A stretch of 64,000 bases of DNA from Arenibacter aquaticus (GTDB lineage Bacteria > Bacteroidota > Bacteroidia > Flavobacteriales > Flavobacteriaceae). The position numbers and the translations under genes were made by a program. Location of the stretch: positions 646,371 to 710,370 of the forward strand of contig NZ_RQPJ01000003.1 of the NCBI RefSeq assembly GCF_003957295.1. Direction: 5' to 3'. Below the pieces are notes generated by a model that worked only from the letters and a program-made list of their open reading frames with translations, was not told where the DNA came from and ran no database searches. The first letter of the stretch is position 1, and each line of letters starts with the position of its first letter. This document shows, one piece after another, positions 27,741 through 36,466 of the stretch.

Positions 27741-28559
27741 ATGAAAAAATTAATAACCCTAAGCAGTATTCTCATTGTTACTGCCCATGTATATCCACAA
27801 AAGGATAGAACAATCGATACCATTTATACCAACGATCAAAAGATTGTTTCCTTGTTTTTTCCCGACCCCATTCGACAGGGTATAACTGGAACTCCCAATT
27901 ATACTTTCAGTTATAATCGTGAAAAAGAGCAGTCTTTTGGATTGCTTCAGTCCACCACTGGGGAAGAAAGCAATCTCCTGGTCATTACCAGCCGTGGCAA
28001 AGTGTATTCCTATATACTGCGCCACTCCCAGAAACTGGAAAAACTCCATTACTTCATCGATTCCACGGAAAGCATAGGTCATGAACATAAAAGTTCACAC
28101 CCCAATACAGGTACTTCAACCAAAACTATCCAGAAGAGCAAAACAGATTCTTTGGGCAAGGAAATATATTCTAAACTCTGTAGTCAATTGCTCGGAAACC
28201 CAAGGTCCTATAACCAAATAAAGTATAGGGACGGGCTTACGATCCGTATGGCGAAAAGTGTTTATTATGCCAACGAGGTATACGTGGTATTTGAAATAGA
28301 AAACAATTCCAAAATCGACTTCGAGATCAACACCTTGAACCTGTATACAGTAAATGGCAACAATAAACGCAAGTCGTCCTATCAAAAGCTTCTACTTTCC
28401 CCAATTTATGAGTATAAAATTCCAGCATTAGTTCCAAAAGGCCAGAGTGTTCAATTTGTATGTGTATATCCCAAATTTACTTTGGGCAAAAATGAAAAGC
28501 TTATGGTCACATTGAAAGAACTGAATGGGGCTAGGGATGTGGTGGCCAAATGGAAGTGA
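27741..28559 (+). CDS. traN: Conjugative transposon protein TraN (VirB9-like, DUF4138-type)
   Basis: The 272-residue protein has a signal peptide (MKKLITLSSILIVTAHVYPQ), an N-terminal beta domain (KIVSLFFPDPIRQGITG, then LLVITSRGKVYSYILRHSQKL), and a C-terminal beta domain (YYANEVYVVFEIENNSKIDFEINTLNLY). This is the VirB9-like outer-membrane-associated subunit. It is the last gene of the operon; TraO, TraP and TraQ do not follow. Confidence 0.9.
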   Translation: MKKLITLSSILIVTAHVYPQKDRTIDTIYTNDQKIVSLFFPDPIRQGITGTPNYTFSYNREKEQSFGLLQSTTGEESNLLVITSRGKVYSYILRHSQKLEKLHYFIDSTESIGHEHKSSHPNTGTSTKTIQKSKTDSLGKEIYSKLCSQLLGNPRSYNQIKYRDGLTIRMAKSVYYANEVYVVFEIENNSKIDFEINTLNLYTVNGNNKRKSSYQKLLLSPIYEYKIPALVPKGQSVQFVCVYPKFTLGKNEKLMVTLKELNGARDVVAKWK

Positions 28560-28911
28560 ACACCCTTAAGTAAAGTTAGAAAATAGGGATTCAGAGCAAT
28601 GTTAACATGATAAAACAAGAATCATCAACCTTTTGTCTAGTTTAATTTTAAGATAGAATTTTAGTTTAGATCCACATTCATAGTAGCTAATCGAAATTTA
28701 AACTAGCTAAGAATTCTAATTTATAGTCTATTTTGTTATATTTAAATCAATTATAACTTCCTGTTTGCTCTATTTCTCGTTAGAGAATATACAACTCCAT
28801 TAAACCATTAAGAATAAATCAAATTTGGGTACTATAAAATCCAAATTTAGATGTGGTAAATATTAAATTTCTTCTGATGAGTATTTTTACTAAATTTAAA
28901 TAAATTTATTT
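28560..28911. other. A+T-rich intergenic gap after the conjugation operon
   Basis: No gene or strong hairpin is visible in these 352 bp. Composition is markedly more A+T-rich than the preceding tra genes and matches the following gene, so it looks like the left edge of an inserted segment. It should contain the promoter of the 28912 gene. Confidence 0.5.
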
Positions 28912-29679
28912 ATGGAAGTTCATTTTGACAACATAAAGGAAAATATTATTAATGAAATAAACTGTGCCAAATTTTCAATTTATGTATGTGTTGCTTGGGT
29001 GAGTGAGAACTTTATTATAAAAGAGCTTACCAATTGTTTGAAGTTAGGGATTCAAGTTGAGCTTTTAGTGAATTATGACGATAAATTCGATTATTCTAAG
29101 CATAAATTTGAAGACTTTATTTCGAATGGCGGCAGATTATTTTTATTTGACACAAATACAAAGTTGATGCATAACAAATTTTGTATTCTTGACTTATCCA
29201 CGACTATCACAGGTTCATTCAATTGGACCTATTCAGGAACAAAACATGAAGAAAACATAATTATTGAAAGAAAGAATATTGATTATGCCCATTTGTTTGC
29301 GAAACAATTTGTTAAATTAAAAAGGCAATCCACATTATTTTCCAACTTTTTCACTGGAAATGCTGATTTGTATCGTCATGTCAAGGTAAGCTATGAAACA
29401 AAAGAAAGTAGTCATCCAGGTCTACATTCGTTAACTTTAGTGTTTAGGGAAGGTTCAAAAGAATTTACTACTACAGTATTGAAAAGTAAATTCGAAGAAG
29501 CTCTTGGTCATAAAAATTATCCAAGGGAAATCTTAGGTTTCTGGAAATTAACGACAGAGTATTTCTCAGACCAGTTTACTGGTGAGCAAATGTTAGAGTT
29601 TTATGAATTTATTTGTGTTGAAAATAGGTTTAAAGGAATTTTGAGGGTAGATTTAGATGACAAATTTGGACGTAAATAG
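28912..29679 (+). CDS. Phospholipase-D-like domain protein
   Basis: The 255-residue protein has one PLD (HKD) motif, H87-x-K89-x4-D94 in LMHNKFCILD, followed by GSFNWTYSGTKHEENIIIE, the usual continuation in PLD-like nucleases. The N-terminal sequence (IINEINCAKFSIYVCVAWVS) also fits. A single HKD motif implies it acts as a dimer. Residues about 150-255 form an additional unrecognised domain. It is A+T-rich relative to the tra genes, suggesting later acquisition. A role in DNA cleavage or defence is inference. Confidence 0.8.
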   Translation: MEVHFDNIKENIINEINCAKFSIYVCVAWVSENFIIKELTNCLKLGIQVELLVNYDDKFDYSKHKFEDFISNGGRLFLFDTNTKLMHNKFCILDLSTTITGSFNWTYSGTKHEENIIIERKNIDYAHLFAKQFVKLKRQSTLFSNFFTGNADLYRHVKVSYETKESSHPGLHSLTLVFREGSKEFTTTVLKSKFEEALGHKNYPREILGFWKLTTEYFSDQFTGEQMLEFYEFICVENRFKGILRVDLDDKFGRK

Positions 29680-29957
29680 CTTTTATACAAATATTTAAAA
29701 AAATATCATTATCTAAAAAACAGTTCCCTTAGAATTAAATGACGACCTTTAAGTAAAATAAGACTTATTGTGGGTGAAATGCGATTCTTAGAAGGTTAGG
29801 TGAGGATAATATTTTATCCGCTTATGAAATTAAGAAACTCAGCACAGTCGTTTTGGAAACTTCAACCTTAAAAAGAGTTGACCAATTATGGTAAAAGTTT
29901 ATTTAAACTTTAGTTTGATAGATTAACTGTATAAGTAAAATAACTAAAAATTATATC

Positions 29958-30242
29958 ATGAATCCCTATGATGTTTTAATGGTTTTTGTAGGTTTCGTTT
30001 TAGGCATAATAGTATCAATTATAATTGCCTATCATTCAAATAAATTGGCGGACAAGGCACTGAAAAGGGCTGTCAATACAATTGTCAAAGAATTACCGAA
30101 AGCTACTGCTACGGCAGTAGAAACCAATCAAAAAGAAAAAATTGGAATTAATATTTTGTCTCTTGCTTTAAATCTCATAACAACCGAAAAAGCTATTAAT
30201 TTTCTCAAAGGGATAAATAAGAAAGAAAAAGAGCAAGGATGA
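29958..30242 (+). CDS. Small single-pass membrane protein, unknown function
   Basis: The 94-residue protein has one N-terminal membrane helix (VLMVFVGFVLGIIVSIIIAY, about residues 6-25) and a Lys-rich cytoplasmic part. I do not recognise a family. It lies in the same A+T-rich segment as the PLD-like gene 278 bp upstream, and that gap holds no gene I can see. It converges on the next gene. Confidence 0.6.
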   Translation: MNPYDVLMVFVGFVLGIIVSIIIAYHSNKLADKALKRAVNTIVKELPKATATAVETNQKEKIGINILSLALNLITTEKAINFLKGINKKEKEQG

Positions 30243-30297
30243 AGACATATTCCAATTAACGAAAATAATAGTTTGCCTCCCAAATATTATTTCTATT

Positions 30298-31080
30298 TCA
30301 ATTCCCTGCCTCCCCATACAACTCCCTTCCCCACTCTGCCAAATCCCTTTCAGGATAATCTGGGTTGTGGAACAAGCTTTCAAATTCCCCCAACAGTTCC
30401 TTCACCGCTTTTTTATCCGTGATACGGATACGGGTCTCATAGTTGTTTCTGGTTCCATTGGCGGTAAAATTCAAGGAGCCCAGATAGGCAATCTCATCAT
30501 CGATCAGATAGAGTTTTCCGTGAATAAATGGATGCGAATAGGAGTTGCTCTCAGGAGTCAAGAATACTCTAAAAGGAAATAGTTGCCGATAGGAATAAAG
30601 GTAAATTGTAGTATTCTTGATCCTTTTGGAGTAGTTACGGATCAAAAACCATAGCAATAGCAAAGGTATTCCCGTCCATAGTACCATTCTATCTTGTAAT
30701 TTAAAGGCCATTACAAAAAGTACCGCGATCATTGTCCATAATAAAATGTACAGTAAGCGCTTTCTGAGAATCAATTTCGACCGCAGTGCCTTTGCTTCTT
30801 CATCAATAAATATGTCCTGAATTATCAATTGGTGTATATTCCTTTGCCAGTCCCCATAGAAATCCGCTATATCATCCATTGTTATCAGTTGTACATCAAT
30901 ATCCCTATGGTGTAGATCGATCAATTTTCTCACCAGAGCAGCAGACATATAGGGCGACATCACTTTTACGGAACGTTTTGCATTTTGGAGTTCTTCCATT
31001 AATTTCCTTCCTGCTCCCGTCCCGACATAAACATCACATATGGCCTTGTTATAATACATAGTACCGGCATTTATGAACAC
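30298..31080 (-). CDS. Membrane-anchored phospholipase-D-like protein
   Basis: The 260 residues contain an N-terminal PLD-like half (ELQNAKRSVKVMSPYMSAALVRKLIDL), two adjacent membrane helices (about 108-126 and 133-148), and a C-terminal HKD motif, H187-x-K189-x4-D194 in FIHGKLYLIDDEIAYLG, then SLNFTANGTRNNYE. The N-terminal half lacks HKD. A start seven codons later (MYYNKAI) is possible. Base composition resembles the element backbone, unlike the other PLD-like gene. It may act on DNA or lipid at the membrane; function is unproven. Confidence 0.78.
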   Translation of the reverse strand: MFINAGTMYYNKAICDVYVGTGAGRKLMEELQNAKRSVKVMSPYMSAALVRKLIDLHHRDIDVQLITMDDIADFYGDWQRNIHQLIIQDIFIDEEAKALRSKLILRKRLLYILLWTMIAVLFVMAFKLQDRMVLWTGIPLLLLWFLIRNYSKRIKNTTIYLYSYRQLFPFRVFLTPESNSYSHPFIHGKLYLIDDEIAYLGSLNFTANGTRNNYETRIRITDKKAVKELLGEFESLFHNPDYPERDLAEWGRELYGEAGN

Positions 31081-31156
31081 CCATTAAGTTACGAAATCGC
31101 CCTTTCAAAATAAAGTGAAATTCAGATATAGATAATTAGTTATCAACAAATTGCAC

Positions 31157-32758
31157 TTACTTGGATTTTAATTTCAGGAACCTTCTGACGTCCAAATGGA
31201 TCTTTTCAAAATTCTCTTTTATTGCTCCTGCCCCTGCAGTGAATTTGGCATCCGGAAGGTCTTTGGTGATGTTGGGCAATGGAAATTTTACTTTTTTGTC
31301 CTTACCGTCGGCAAAGGCGATGAACTCCCCTTCCCTCAACCTAAAGAATTTCTCGGCCCTTACCTTGCTCACCTCACGTTCCCCCCTTGTGATCCTGGTA
31401 TCAAATTTCAGAATATTCTCCCCCCTACTAACACTTCTTGTGGGCCGTTTTACGATCTCGAAAAAACGTTCATAATACCTGGCCGTATCCGGATCGTTTG
31501 CCTTTCCGAAGAATTGGTAGGATAGGTTGCTCAAAATGGCGCGACTTGCCTTATCGCCGTACATCATATCATTTTGGATCTTGTCCTGCAGCACATAAAT
31601 AGTGGCAATATCATAACTTCTTAGGGTGGCAGGGATTCTGTGCATATTGAGGAGGCGAATGGTTGGGGCCTCTTCCATCAAGACAAAAGAAGGATTTCGT
31701 CCGCGTATACTGATCTGTTTGGTGATGGTGTGCATAATGGTCGCGATAACCGGGGAGTACGCGGTTTCGTATTGGGGATTATTCACTATGGAAACCACGC
31801 AGGGGTGCTTGGGGTTGTTGATGTCCAATGGCACCTCGTCGGCTGAAAGTGCCATAAATATGCGTTGGGTGCTTATTTTTTTAAGGGCATTGGCCAAGGT
31901 GGCCATTACCCCAGCTGTCTGGCGTTCGGAATCCTTACCGGAGATAAAGGCATCGGCCATGGCTTTGGCCGTATAATCGGAACTCAGGAACTTGATAAGG
32001 TTAGGGGTATCCAGATACTGATAGATGGCAATGAGATGTGGCAGGGTACAATAGTTCCCATAGTCTGTCTTCAACTTCCATATCAAACCGCCCAATAGCC
32101 CTTCCACGGCATCGTTAAAGAATTTGGAGGAGCCCATGGCAACGGATTCGCGCTGCTCCAACAGATTTTCCAGAAGCACCCTGGAGACCTCGTTAACACT
32201 TTCCTCATCCTTCATATACCTTGGCGCTATGGGATTCACCCGGCCATGGATATCGTCAAAAGAAATGATATGGAAGGGAATGTTGGCCTCCTTATAAAGG
32301 GGGTAGGCCATTTCCGTGATCTCAAAATCCTTGTAGTCATGGATGACCCCTGAAAATCCATGTTTACAGAAATGTTCCAAAAAACCGTAAACCACGCTTT
32401 GGGTTTTACCGCTTCCCGCAGCACCAATAATGGAAGCCCCTCGACGGATATTTCCAAGTACCAAGTTTCCGTTCAAGAGGTTGAACTTCACCCTGAAACG
32501 TTCCGGCTCCTTAGCGGTGCTAAAATCATAGTTGAAACCTATAAAAAGTAACAGGTTCAATAGCTGCAACGGCAACAACCACCATATCATTAGCTTGGCA
32601 AAAACCAGCCACCCGTGCAGCGATTGTAAAGCCCCTCCCAATACCACCATTATCAGGACATTTTGGACGAAGGGATACTTTCCGTGCTTATAGGAGGTGT
32701 ACATGATGGACATGGCAACAACATAGATACCAATGGAAATTAGAACGGTATGGTTCAT
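31157..32758 (-). CDS. Type IV secretion coupling protein (VirD4/TraG-like)
   Basis: The 533-residue protein has two or three N-terminal membrane helices (residues 1-75), a Walker A (GAAGSGKT, residues 112-119), a Walker B-type LMEEAPTI, and the FGKANDPDTARYYERFFE segment typical of these ATPases. Coupling proteins deliver the relaxase-DNA complex to the channel. It is 40 nt downstream of the relaxase gene, the expected mobilisation order. This protein is distinct from the VirB4-type ATPase at 22310. Confidence 0.93.
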   Translation of the reverse strand: MNHTVLISIGIYVVAMSIMYTSYKHGKYPFVQNVLIMVVLGGALQSLHGWLVFAKLMIWWLLPLQLLNLLLFIGFNYDFSTAKEPERFRVKFNLLNGNLVLGNIRRGASIIGAAGSGKTQSVVYGFLEHFCKHGFSGVIHDYKDFEITEMAYPLYKEANIPFHIISFDDIHGRVNPIAPRYMKDEESVNEVSRVLLENLLEQRESVAMGSSKFFNDAVEGLLGGLIWKLKTDYGNYCTLPHLIAIYQYLDTPNLIKFLSSDYTAKAMADAFISGKDSERQTAGVMATLANALKKISTQRIFMALSADEVPLDINNPKHPCVVSIVNNPQYETAYSPVIATIMHTITKQISIRGRNPSFVLMEEAPTIRLLNMHRIPATLRSYDIATIYVLQDKIQNDMMYGDKASRAILSNLSYQFFGKANDPDTARYYERFFEIVKRPTRSVSRGENILKFDTRITRGEREVSKVRAEKFFRLREGEFIAFADGKDKKVKFPLPNITKDLPDAKFTAGAGAIKENFEKIHLDVRRFLKLKSK

Positions 32759-32798
32759 CTCAAATTAATTTTACCAAGTTTTGTATAGCTCCCTATTT

Positions 32799-33824
32799 TC
32801 ATAATCCAATGGTACTTGAGGATTTGGCCACATCAACGGTCTTTTTAAATTGTTTGATCGCTTTCAGGGCTACTTCCACTTTGTTCGTGGGAATATTGAG
32901 CCTTGGTACCTGTACCCCTGCGGTCCCTAAAATTTTAAAGGCGGCGCTCCTCTCATTGACAGGCAATCCCAAGAGGTGGGCAAAATATTTTTTCGGATCC
33001 TTAACAAAGGCCTTGTGGGCACTATAGGATTCAACATAGTTCCTATTGTATTTGAACAAGGTATCGAACCTCTTTTCTGCAGCTGCATAAAACCGGTCCC
33101 TATTAAAACCTCGCTTTACTATTTTGCCGTTCAGGACAGTCTCAGACTCCCTGTATTTGCTTCCTGGGGAAAGGCTGTACCTGTTGGAAATATCCTTTCT
33201 GCTTACAATTATATGTACATGGGTCTGTAGACCAGGCTTTTTCATTCCCTGGGCCACTACTTCCCCATTGATCCGGTGCGGGATATTTTTATTGAGTCTG
33301 GCTATTTTCTTCTTAATGGACTTTACATCTGTAGTAAGCTCGCCACGTTCCACCTTTCTGAGGTCGTGTTCCAATTTTACGATCTTGGCCCGGTAGGGTT
33401 GGTTTTCCTTGACTTCTTTATCGAAACCCTTAAAAGTGCGCTCATACTCCACCTTGGCATAATATTTAATGTTGTTTACGGACACCGGTCTATCCCTATA
33501 GAAAGACGCAGCATAATCTTTCATGACTTCGCGGACATATTGTTTAAGGAGTTTTGGATCGTTATTGATATGCTTTAATTCCCGCTTGCTGGGATTGATG
33601 GTAATAGAAAAGAATTTGGGTTCCCGCTTTTTAAGTTTTGCCGTATTGCCATCTATTTCCTTGATCACCTTTTCTGGATCAATCCGGTCATGTCTACGAC
33701 CAAAAAAATGCTCTTGAAGTTCGGGTTGTTTTCCTTCGTTTTCTTTTTGCAGATAGGCCACAAAATCGGAACAGCTCTGGGAAAAGGTTTCGTTAAGATG
33801 CTGTTTGGTGATACTTATATACAT
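32799..33824 (-). CDS. mobB: MobB-like relaxase (DUF5712-type)
   Basis: The 341-residue protein starts MYISITKQHLN and carries a His pair H202-x-H204 in THVHIIVSRKD, matching the metal-binding HxH of relaxases, with a candidate catalytic Tyr among several N-terminal Tyr residues. It also has FFSITINPSKRELKHI, common to this flavobacterial family. It should nick the transfer origin and stay attached to DNA. It starts 4 nt after the accessory mobilisation gene, with which it forms an operon. Confidence 0.82.
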   Translation of the reverse strand: MYISITKQHLNETFSQSCSDFVAYLQKENEGKQPELQEHFFGRRHDRIDPEKVIKEIDGNTAKLKKREPKFFSITINPSKRELKHINNDPKLLKQYVREVMKDYAASFYRDRPVSVNNIKYYAKVEYERTFKGFDKEVKENQPYRAKIVKLEHDLRKVERGELTTDVKSIKKKIARLNKNIPHRINGEVVAQGMKKPGLQTHVHIIVSRKDISNRYSLSPGSKYRESETVLNGKIVKRGFNRDRFYAAAEKRFDTLFKYNRNYVESYSAHKAFVKDPKKYFAHLLGLPVNERSAAFKILGTAGVQVPRLNIPTNKVEVALKAIKQFKKTVDVAKSSSTIGL

Positions 33825-33828
33825 AGTC

Positions 33829-34383
33829 CTAATGTTTAGCTATTTTAGTTTTTAGTTTCTCGAATTCCTCTACGCTCATTTCCAATTGTAACCGCGGTTT
33901 TCCAAAACCACCCTTCACCAATTGCACCTTGTTCAATAGGTCAATAAATTGAAGTCTCAATTGCCCATAATCCCGTTTAAGATCGGTATGCTCCCTTTCC
34001 ATTTCTATGGCCCTTTCCACCTTTTTAAAGAACATCTCTTTTTCGGGGTCGGCTTCCTTCCCCTCCATCAGTAAAGGAGCCTGTCCACTTTTCTTTTGTG
34101 GGGAGGATTCGAACAGCAGTTCCAGCATGGTCTTGGTCGGGAGTACCCCGTGCGTTTCAATGTTCTTCATCATGGCGGCCATGGCATTGAATCTTTTCTT
34201 GATCAGGTTGGCAATGGTCCTACCATTGGGGCCGAAAGATTCCTTTGGGGAAATCTCGTTATAAACAAAAAAATCCAACATTGTTTGTAACGCTTCCGTA
34301 TGGGTTTTGAACAACCGCTTCGAGAATTTCTGGAACTGCCGTGCCGTATCAATTTTAAACCGTATGTTGCTGAAAGTTTCCAA
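33829..34383 (-). CDS. Mobilisation accessory protein (BfmA/BtgA-like)
   Basis: This 184-residue protein, with an N-terminal DNA-binding part (IRFKIDTARQFQKFSKRLFKTHTEALQTMLDFFVY) and a helical C-terminal half, resembles BfmA/BtgA proteins, which bind the transfer origin. No ATG is in frame near the 5' end; a TTG at 34383 (LETFSNIRF) is the best start because the in-frame stop is only three codons upstream. It is followed 4 nt later by the relaxase gene. Confidence 0.78.
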   Translation of the reverse strand: METFSNIRFKIDTARQFQKFSKRLFKTHTEALQTMLDFFVYNEISPKESFGPNGRTIANLIKKRFNAMAAMMKNIETHGVLPTKTMLELLFESSPQKKSGQAPLLMEGKEADPEKEMFFKKVERAIEMEREHTDLKRDYGQLRLQFIDLLNKVQLVKGGFGKPRLQLEMSVEEFEKLKTKIAKH

Positions 34384-34539
34384 AATAGTTGTCTAAATTT
34401 TTTATTGCCGCAAATTCTGTCGTGTTTATTGGGGTTTTCGCGCCGTTTGTCGCAAAACTCTTTGTGTCTAATCCTCAATTATTGAAACATTCAAATTTAA
34501 ACAACTAATAATCAGTTAATTACAATAAAAACAAACTAA

Positions 34540-34600
34540 ACAACGTCGCAACGCGTGTTGTCCTCTTGCTATTCCTTTTTTTCGCCGGGGCGAAAAATTT
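34540..34600. repeat. Inverted repeats at candidate oriT
   Basis: ACAAC (34540-34544) and GTTGT (34557-34561) flank ACGCGT. Another palindrome follows: TTTTTCGCC (34578-34586), GG, then GGCGAAAAA (34589-34597). Relaxase nick sites commonly lie beside such repeats. No nick site can be assigned from sequence alone. Confidence 0.4.
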
Positions 34601-34943
34601 TTATGTCTTAGATGAAGTTAGTGGGTCCAGTTTCCTTCCTGTGGCCCGTGGAAAATTTTAAGAGTAATGAAGTAGGATTTTTGAAGAATTTCCAATGGAA
34701 TCGAAGAAATCATGAGAATGTTTTAAACCGGACGATTCCCCCAACATGGAGCCATGGGATCAAAAAACAAAAGGACCTCAGATCCCAAAAGTCATTAGCC
34801 TTAAAAATTGAAGATCAAATGGATTAAGGCCTTACCAAATACCCTTAAGGCAATGTGTTAAAAATTACCTAATTGTTCCATTGAACAATCCATATTTATC
34901 TATTTTCGCCCTTCTCTGTTTACTAGTTTATGGTAATGTAGAA

Positions 34944-34976
34944 AAAGAGGGCGGTTCTTGGTGGTGCGCCCTCTTT
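34944..34976 (-). terminator. Terminator after the DUF6876-like gene
   Basis: Ten-bp arms AAAGAGGGCG and CGCCCTCTTT enclose a 13-nt loop, directly downstream of the 34982-35362 gene on the minus strand. The arm core GAGGGCG recurs in the terminator at 35399-35430. Confidence 0.8.
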
Positions 34977-34981
34977 GTTGT

Positions 34982-35362
34982 TCAATACTCGCTTGGCAGC
35001 ATCAGGGTATTGTCCACAAAGAACAATCTAATTTCTTCCAAGGGAAAGTCGGTCACATGATAGTTGTGGGTCTCAAAGATGTTCCCATTGCCATCGCTGT
35101 AATCAATTTTGGCCCCATATCCCCTAACTTCCCTTTCCTCTTCCGAAAACTTTTTGAAGTCGATGGTAATAAACCGACTTTTATCCATCAGGCTTTTGGC
35201 GATTACCGAGGTATCGGTGACTAACCAAAAGCATTCACCGGCCTGGGCAAGATATTTTATGCCCTCCGTAAATCTAGTATTTAGAAGGGGCATTTTAAAA
35301 AGTCTTAGCGAACCGTTAAAATGTTGTAACCCTTTCTTTAATTCTATATGTTTGGCATCCAT
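34982..35362 (-). CDS. DUF6876-like hypothetical protein
   Basis: The 126-residue protein has KGLQHFNGSLRLFKMPLLNTRFTEGIKYLAQAGECFWLVTD, the N-terminal pattern of a small family common on Bacteroidota mobile elements. No catalytic motif is seen and no function is known. It has its own terminator and lies between the mobilisation genes and SSB. Confidence 0.7.
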   Translation of the reverse strand: MDAKHIELKKGLQHFNGSLRLFKMPLLNTRFTEGIKYLAQAGECFWLVTDTSVIAKSLMDKSRFITIDFKKFSEEEREVRGYGAKIDYSDGNGNIFETHNYHVTDFPLEEIRLFFVDNTLMLPSEY

Positions 35363-35398
35363 TATCGATATAGTTTTATTTGATAGTGAAAAAACAAT

Positions 35399-35430
35399 AA
35401 GAGGGCGTTTAATTTCGGGGACGCCCTCTT
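35399..35430 (-). terminator. Terminator after ssb
   Basis: Arms AAGAGGGCGT and ACGCCCTCTT enclose a 12-nt loop, followed on the minus strand by a short T-rich run. The site is 16 nt downstream of the ssb stop. Confidence 0.8.
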
Positions 35431-35445
35431 TATTGTATTACTCCT

Positions 35446-35784
35446 TTAGGACCTACCTCCCAATAATAAGATCTCATCGGCGACCACTTCGGTCACATAG
35501 CGGGTAGTACCGTCCTTGGATTCGTAGTTCCTGTTCTTAAGTTTTCCGGCCAGGCCGATTTCCTTTCCCTTGGCGGCGTACTTCTCCACAATCTCTGCGG
35601 TCTTTCCCCAAGCAACAATACTGTGCCAGTCCGTATCCTGCACCTTCTCTCCTTTTTTGTTTTTGTAGTGCTCATTGGTGGCCAACTGGAATCGGGCCAA
35701 TTTTTTGCCACTTTCAAGATTGGTGACCACAGGGTCTTCCCCTATGTTCCCGATCAACTGTACATGATTTCTTAATTTACTCAT
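35446..35784 (-). CDS. ssb: Single-stranded DNA-binding protein
   Basis: The 112-residue protein is an OB-fold SSB: MSKLRNHVQLIGNIGEDPVV, ARFQLATNE, TDWHSIVAWGKTAEIVEKYAAKGKEIGLAGKL, and a final YVTEVVADEILLLGG. It lacks the acidic C-terminal tail of chromosomal SSB, as is common for element-borne copies. It should coat single strands during transfer or replication of the element. Confidence 0.95.
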   Translation of the reverse strand: MSKLRNHVQLIGNIGEDPVVTNLESGKKLARFQLATNEHYKNKKGEKVQDTDWHSIVAWGKTAEIVEKYAAKGKEIGLAGKLKNRNYESKDGTTRYVTEVVADEILLLGGRS

Positions 35785-36466
35785 AATTGAAAAAGATTAT
35801 GTCCATGCTACTATGGACGGTTAATAATTGATTTTAAATGATTTACTTATTATATCCCGCACGTTTTCCTTGGCTGCGAGGTGCAGCCTATTTTGATTTT
35901 TTTGTGACGTTTTATTTTTAATGCTTGGATTTGATTTCATGACTTTCTGTTTTTGATTTACTTCCCATAGAGCTCTCACTGTTACCTTTTTTGATGCCAT
36001 GCCGATACAATATTCGATCTTGGCAAGACGTATAAATAAGATCTCGCCTTGGGGCGGGACTGGTTTATGCCGTCGAAAAGAGCGAATGTTGTTGATTCGC
36101 TATCGTAAAAAAGGTACGGGAGCTCGGATAGTGGGGATACAAAAGCCGTTCATGGAAGAATGCCAAGGCCTATAAAACGGCGCAAAATGCATATATGGGA
36201 TTCCTCTTAGGTGCTAATCTAGCAAAACCGATAGTTCCAATATTGGCAGATATCATTATTTAGATGGAAGGCCAGGCGGACTTGGGCAAGGGGTTCCGGG
36301 AAAGGCATTGCAGGATACGTAAGGACTCCCATGGAACCCTTGTTCGTGTCCAAGACATGCCCGAGGCGCTTTGCCCTGCACCCGTTTTTCAGGGAGCCGG
36401 GTAATGGGCCGCAGGTTCTGCCCCAGGGGACCAACATAGTTCAATTAGTTGTTCAGGTCGCCCATC
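35785..36466. other. Intergenic stretch without a supportable gene
   Basis: In these 682 bp I see no coding frame with a recognisable family. The right half (36240-36460) is distinctly more G+C-rich than its surroundings and gives several short overlapping frames on both strands, a sign of composition rather than coding. It could contain a decayed gene or a structured region of the element. Confidence 0.5.

Larger units (their letters stand above)
34384..34981. other. Non-coding region upstream of mobilisation genes, likely holding oriT
   Basis: This 600-bp gap separates the mobilisation operon from the DUF6876-like gene. It holds short inverted repeats near 34540-34600 and a terminator at 34944-34976. 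A 71-codon frame on the plus strand (34612-34827) has no recognisable family and I do not call it. Position directly upstream of the relaxase operon makes it the best place for the origin of transfer; this is inference. Confidence 0.5.

Noticed and set aside
34612..34827. 71-codon plus-strand frame in the likely oriT region
   Set aside because: It has no recognised family, sits between terminator and palindromes, and its composition does not look coding.
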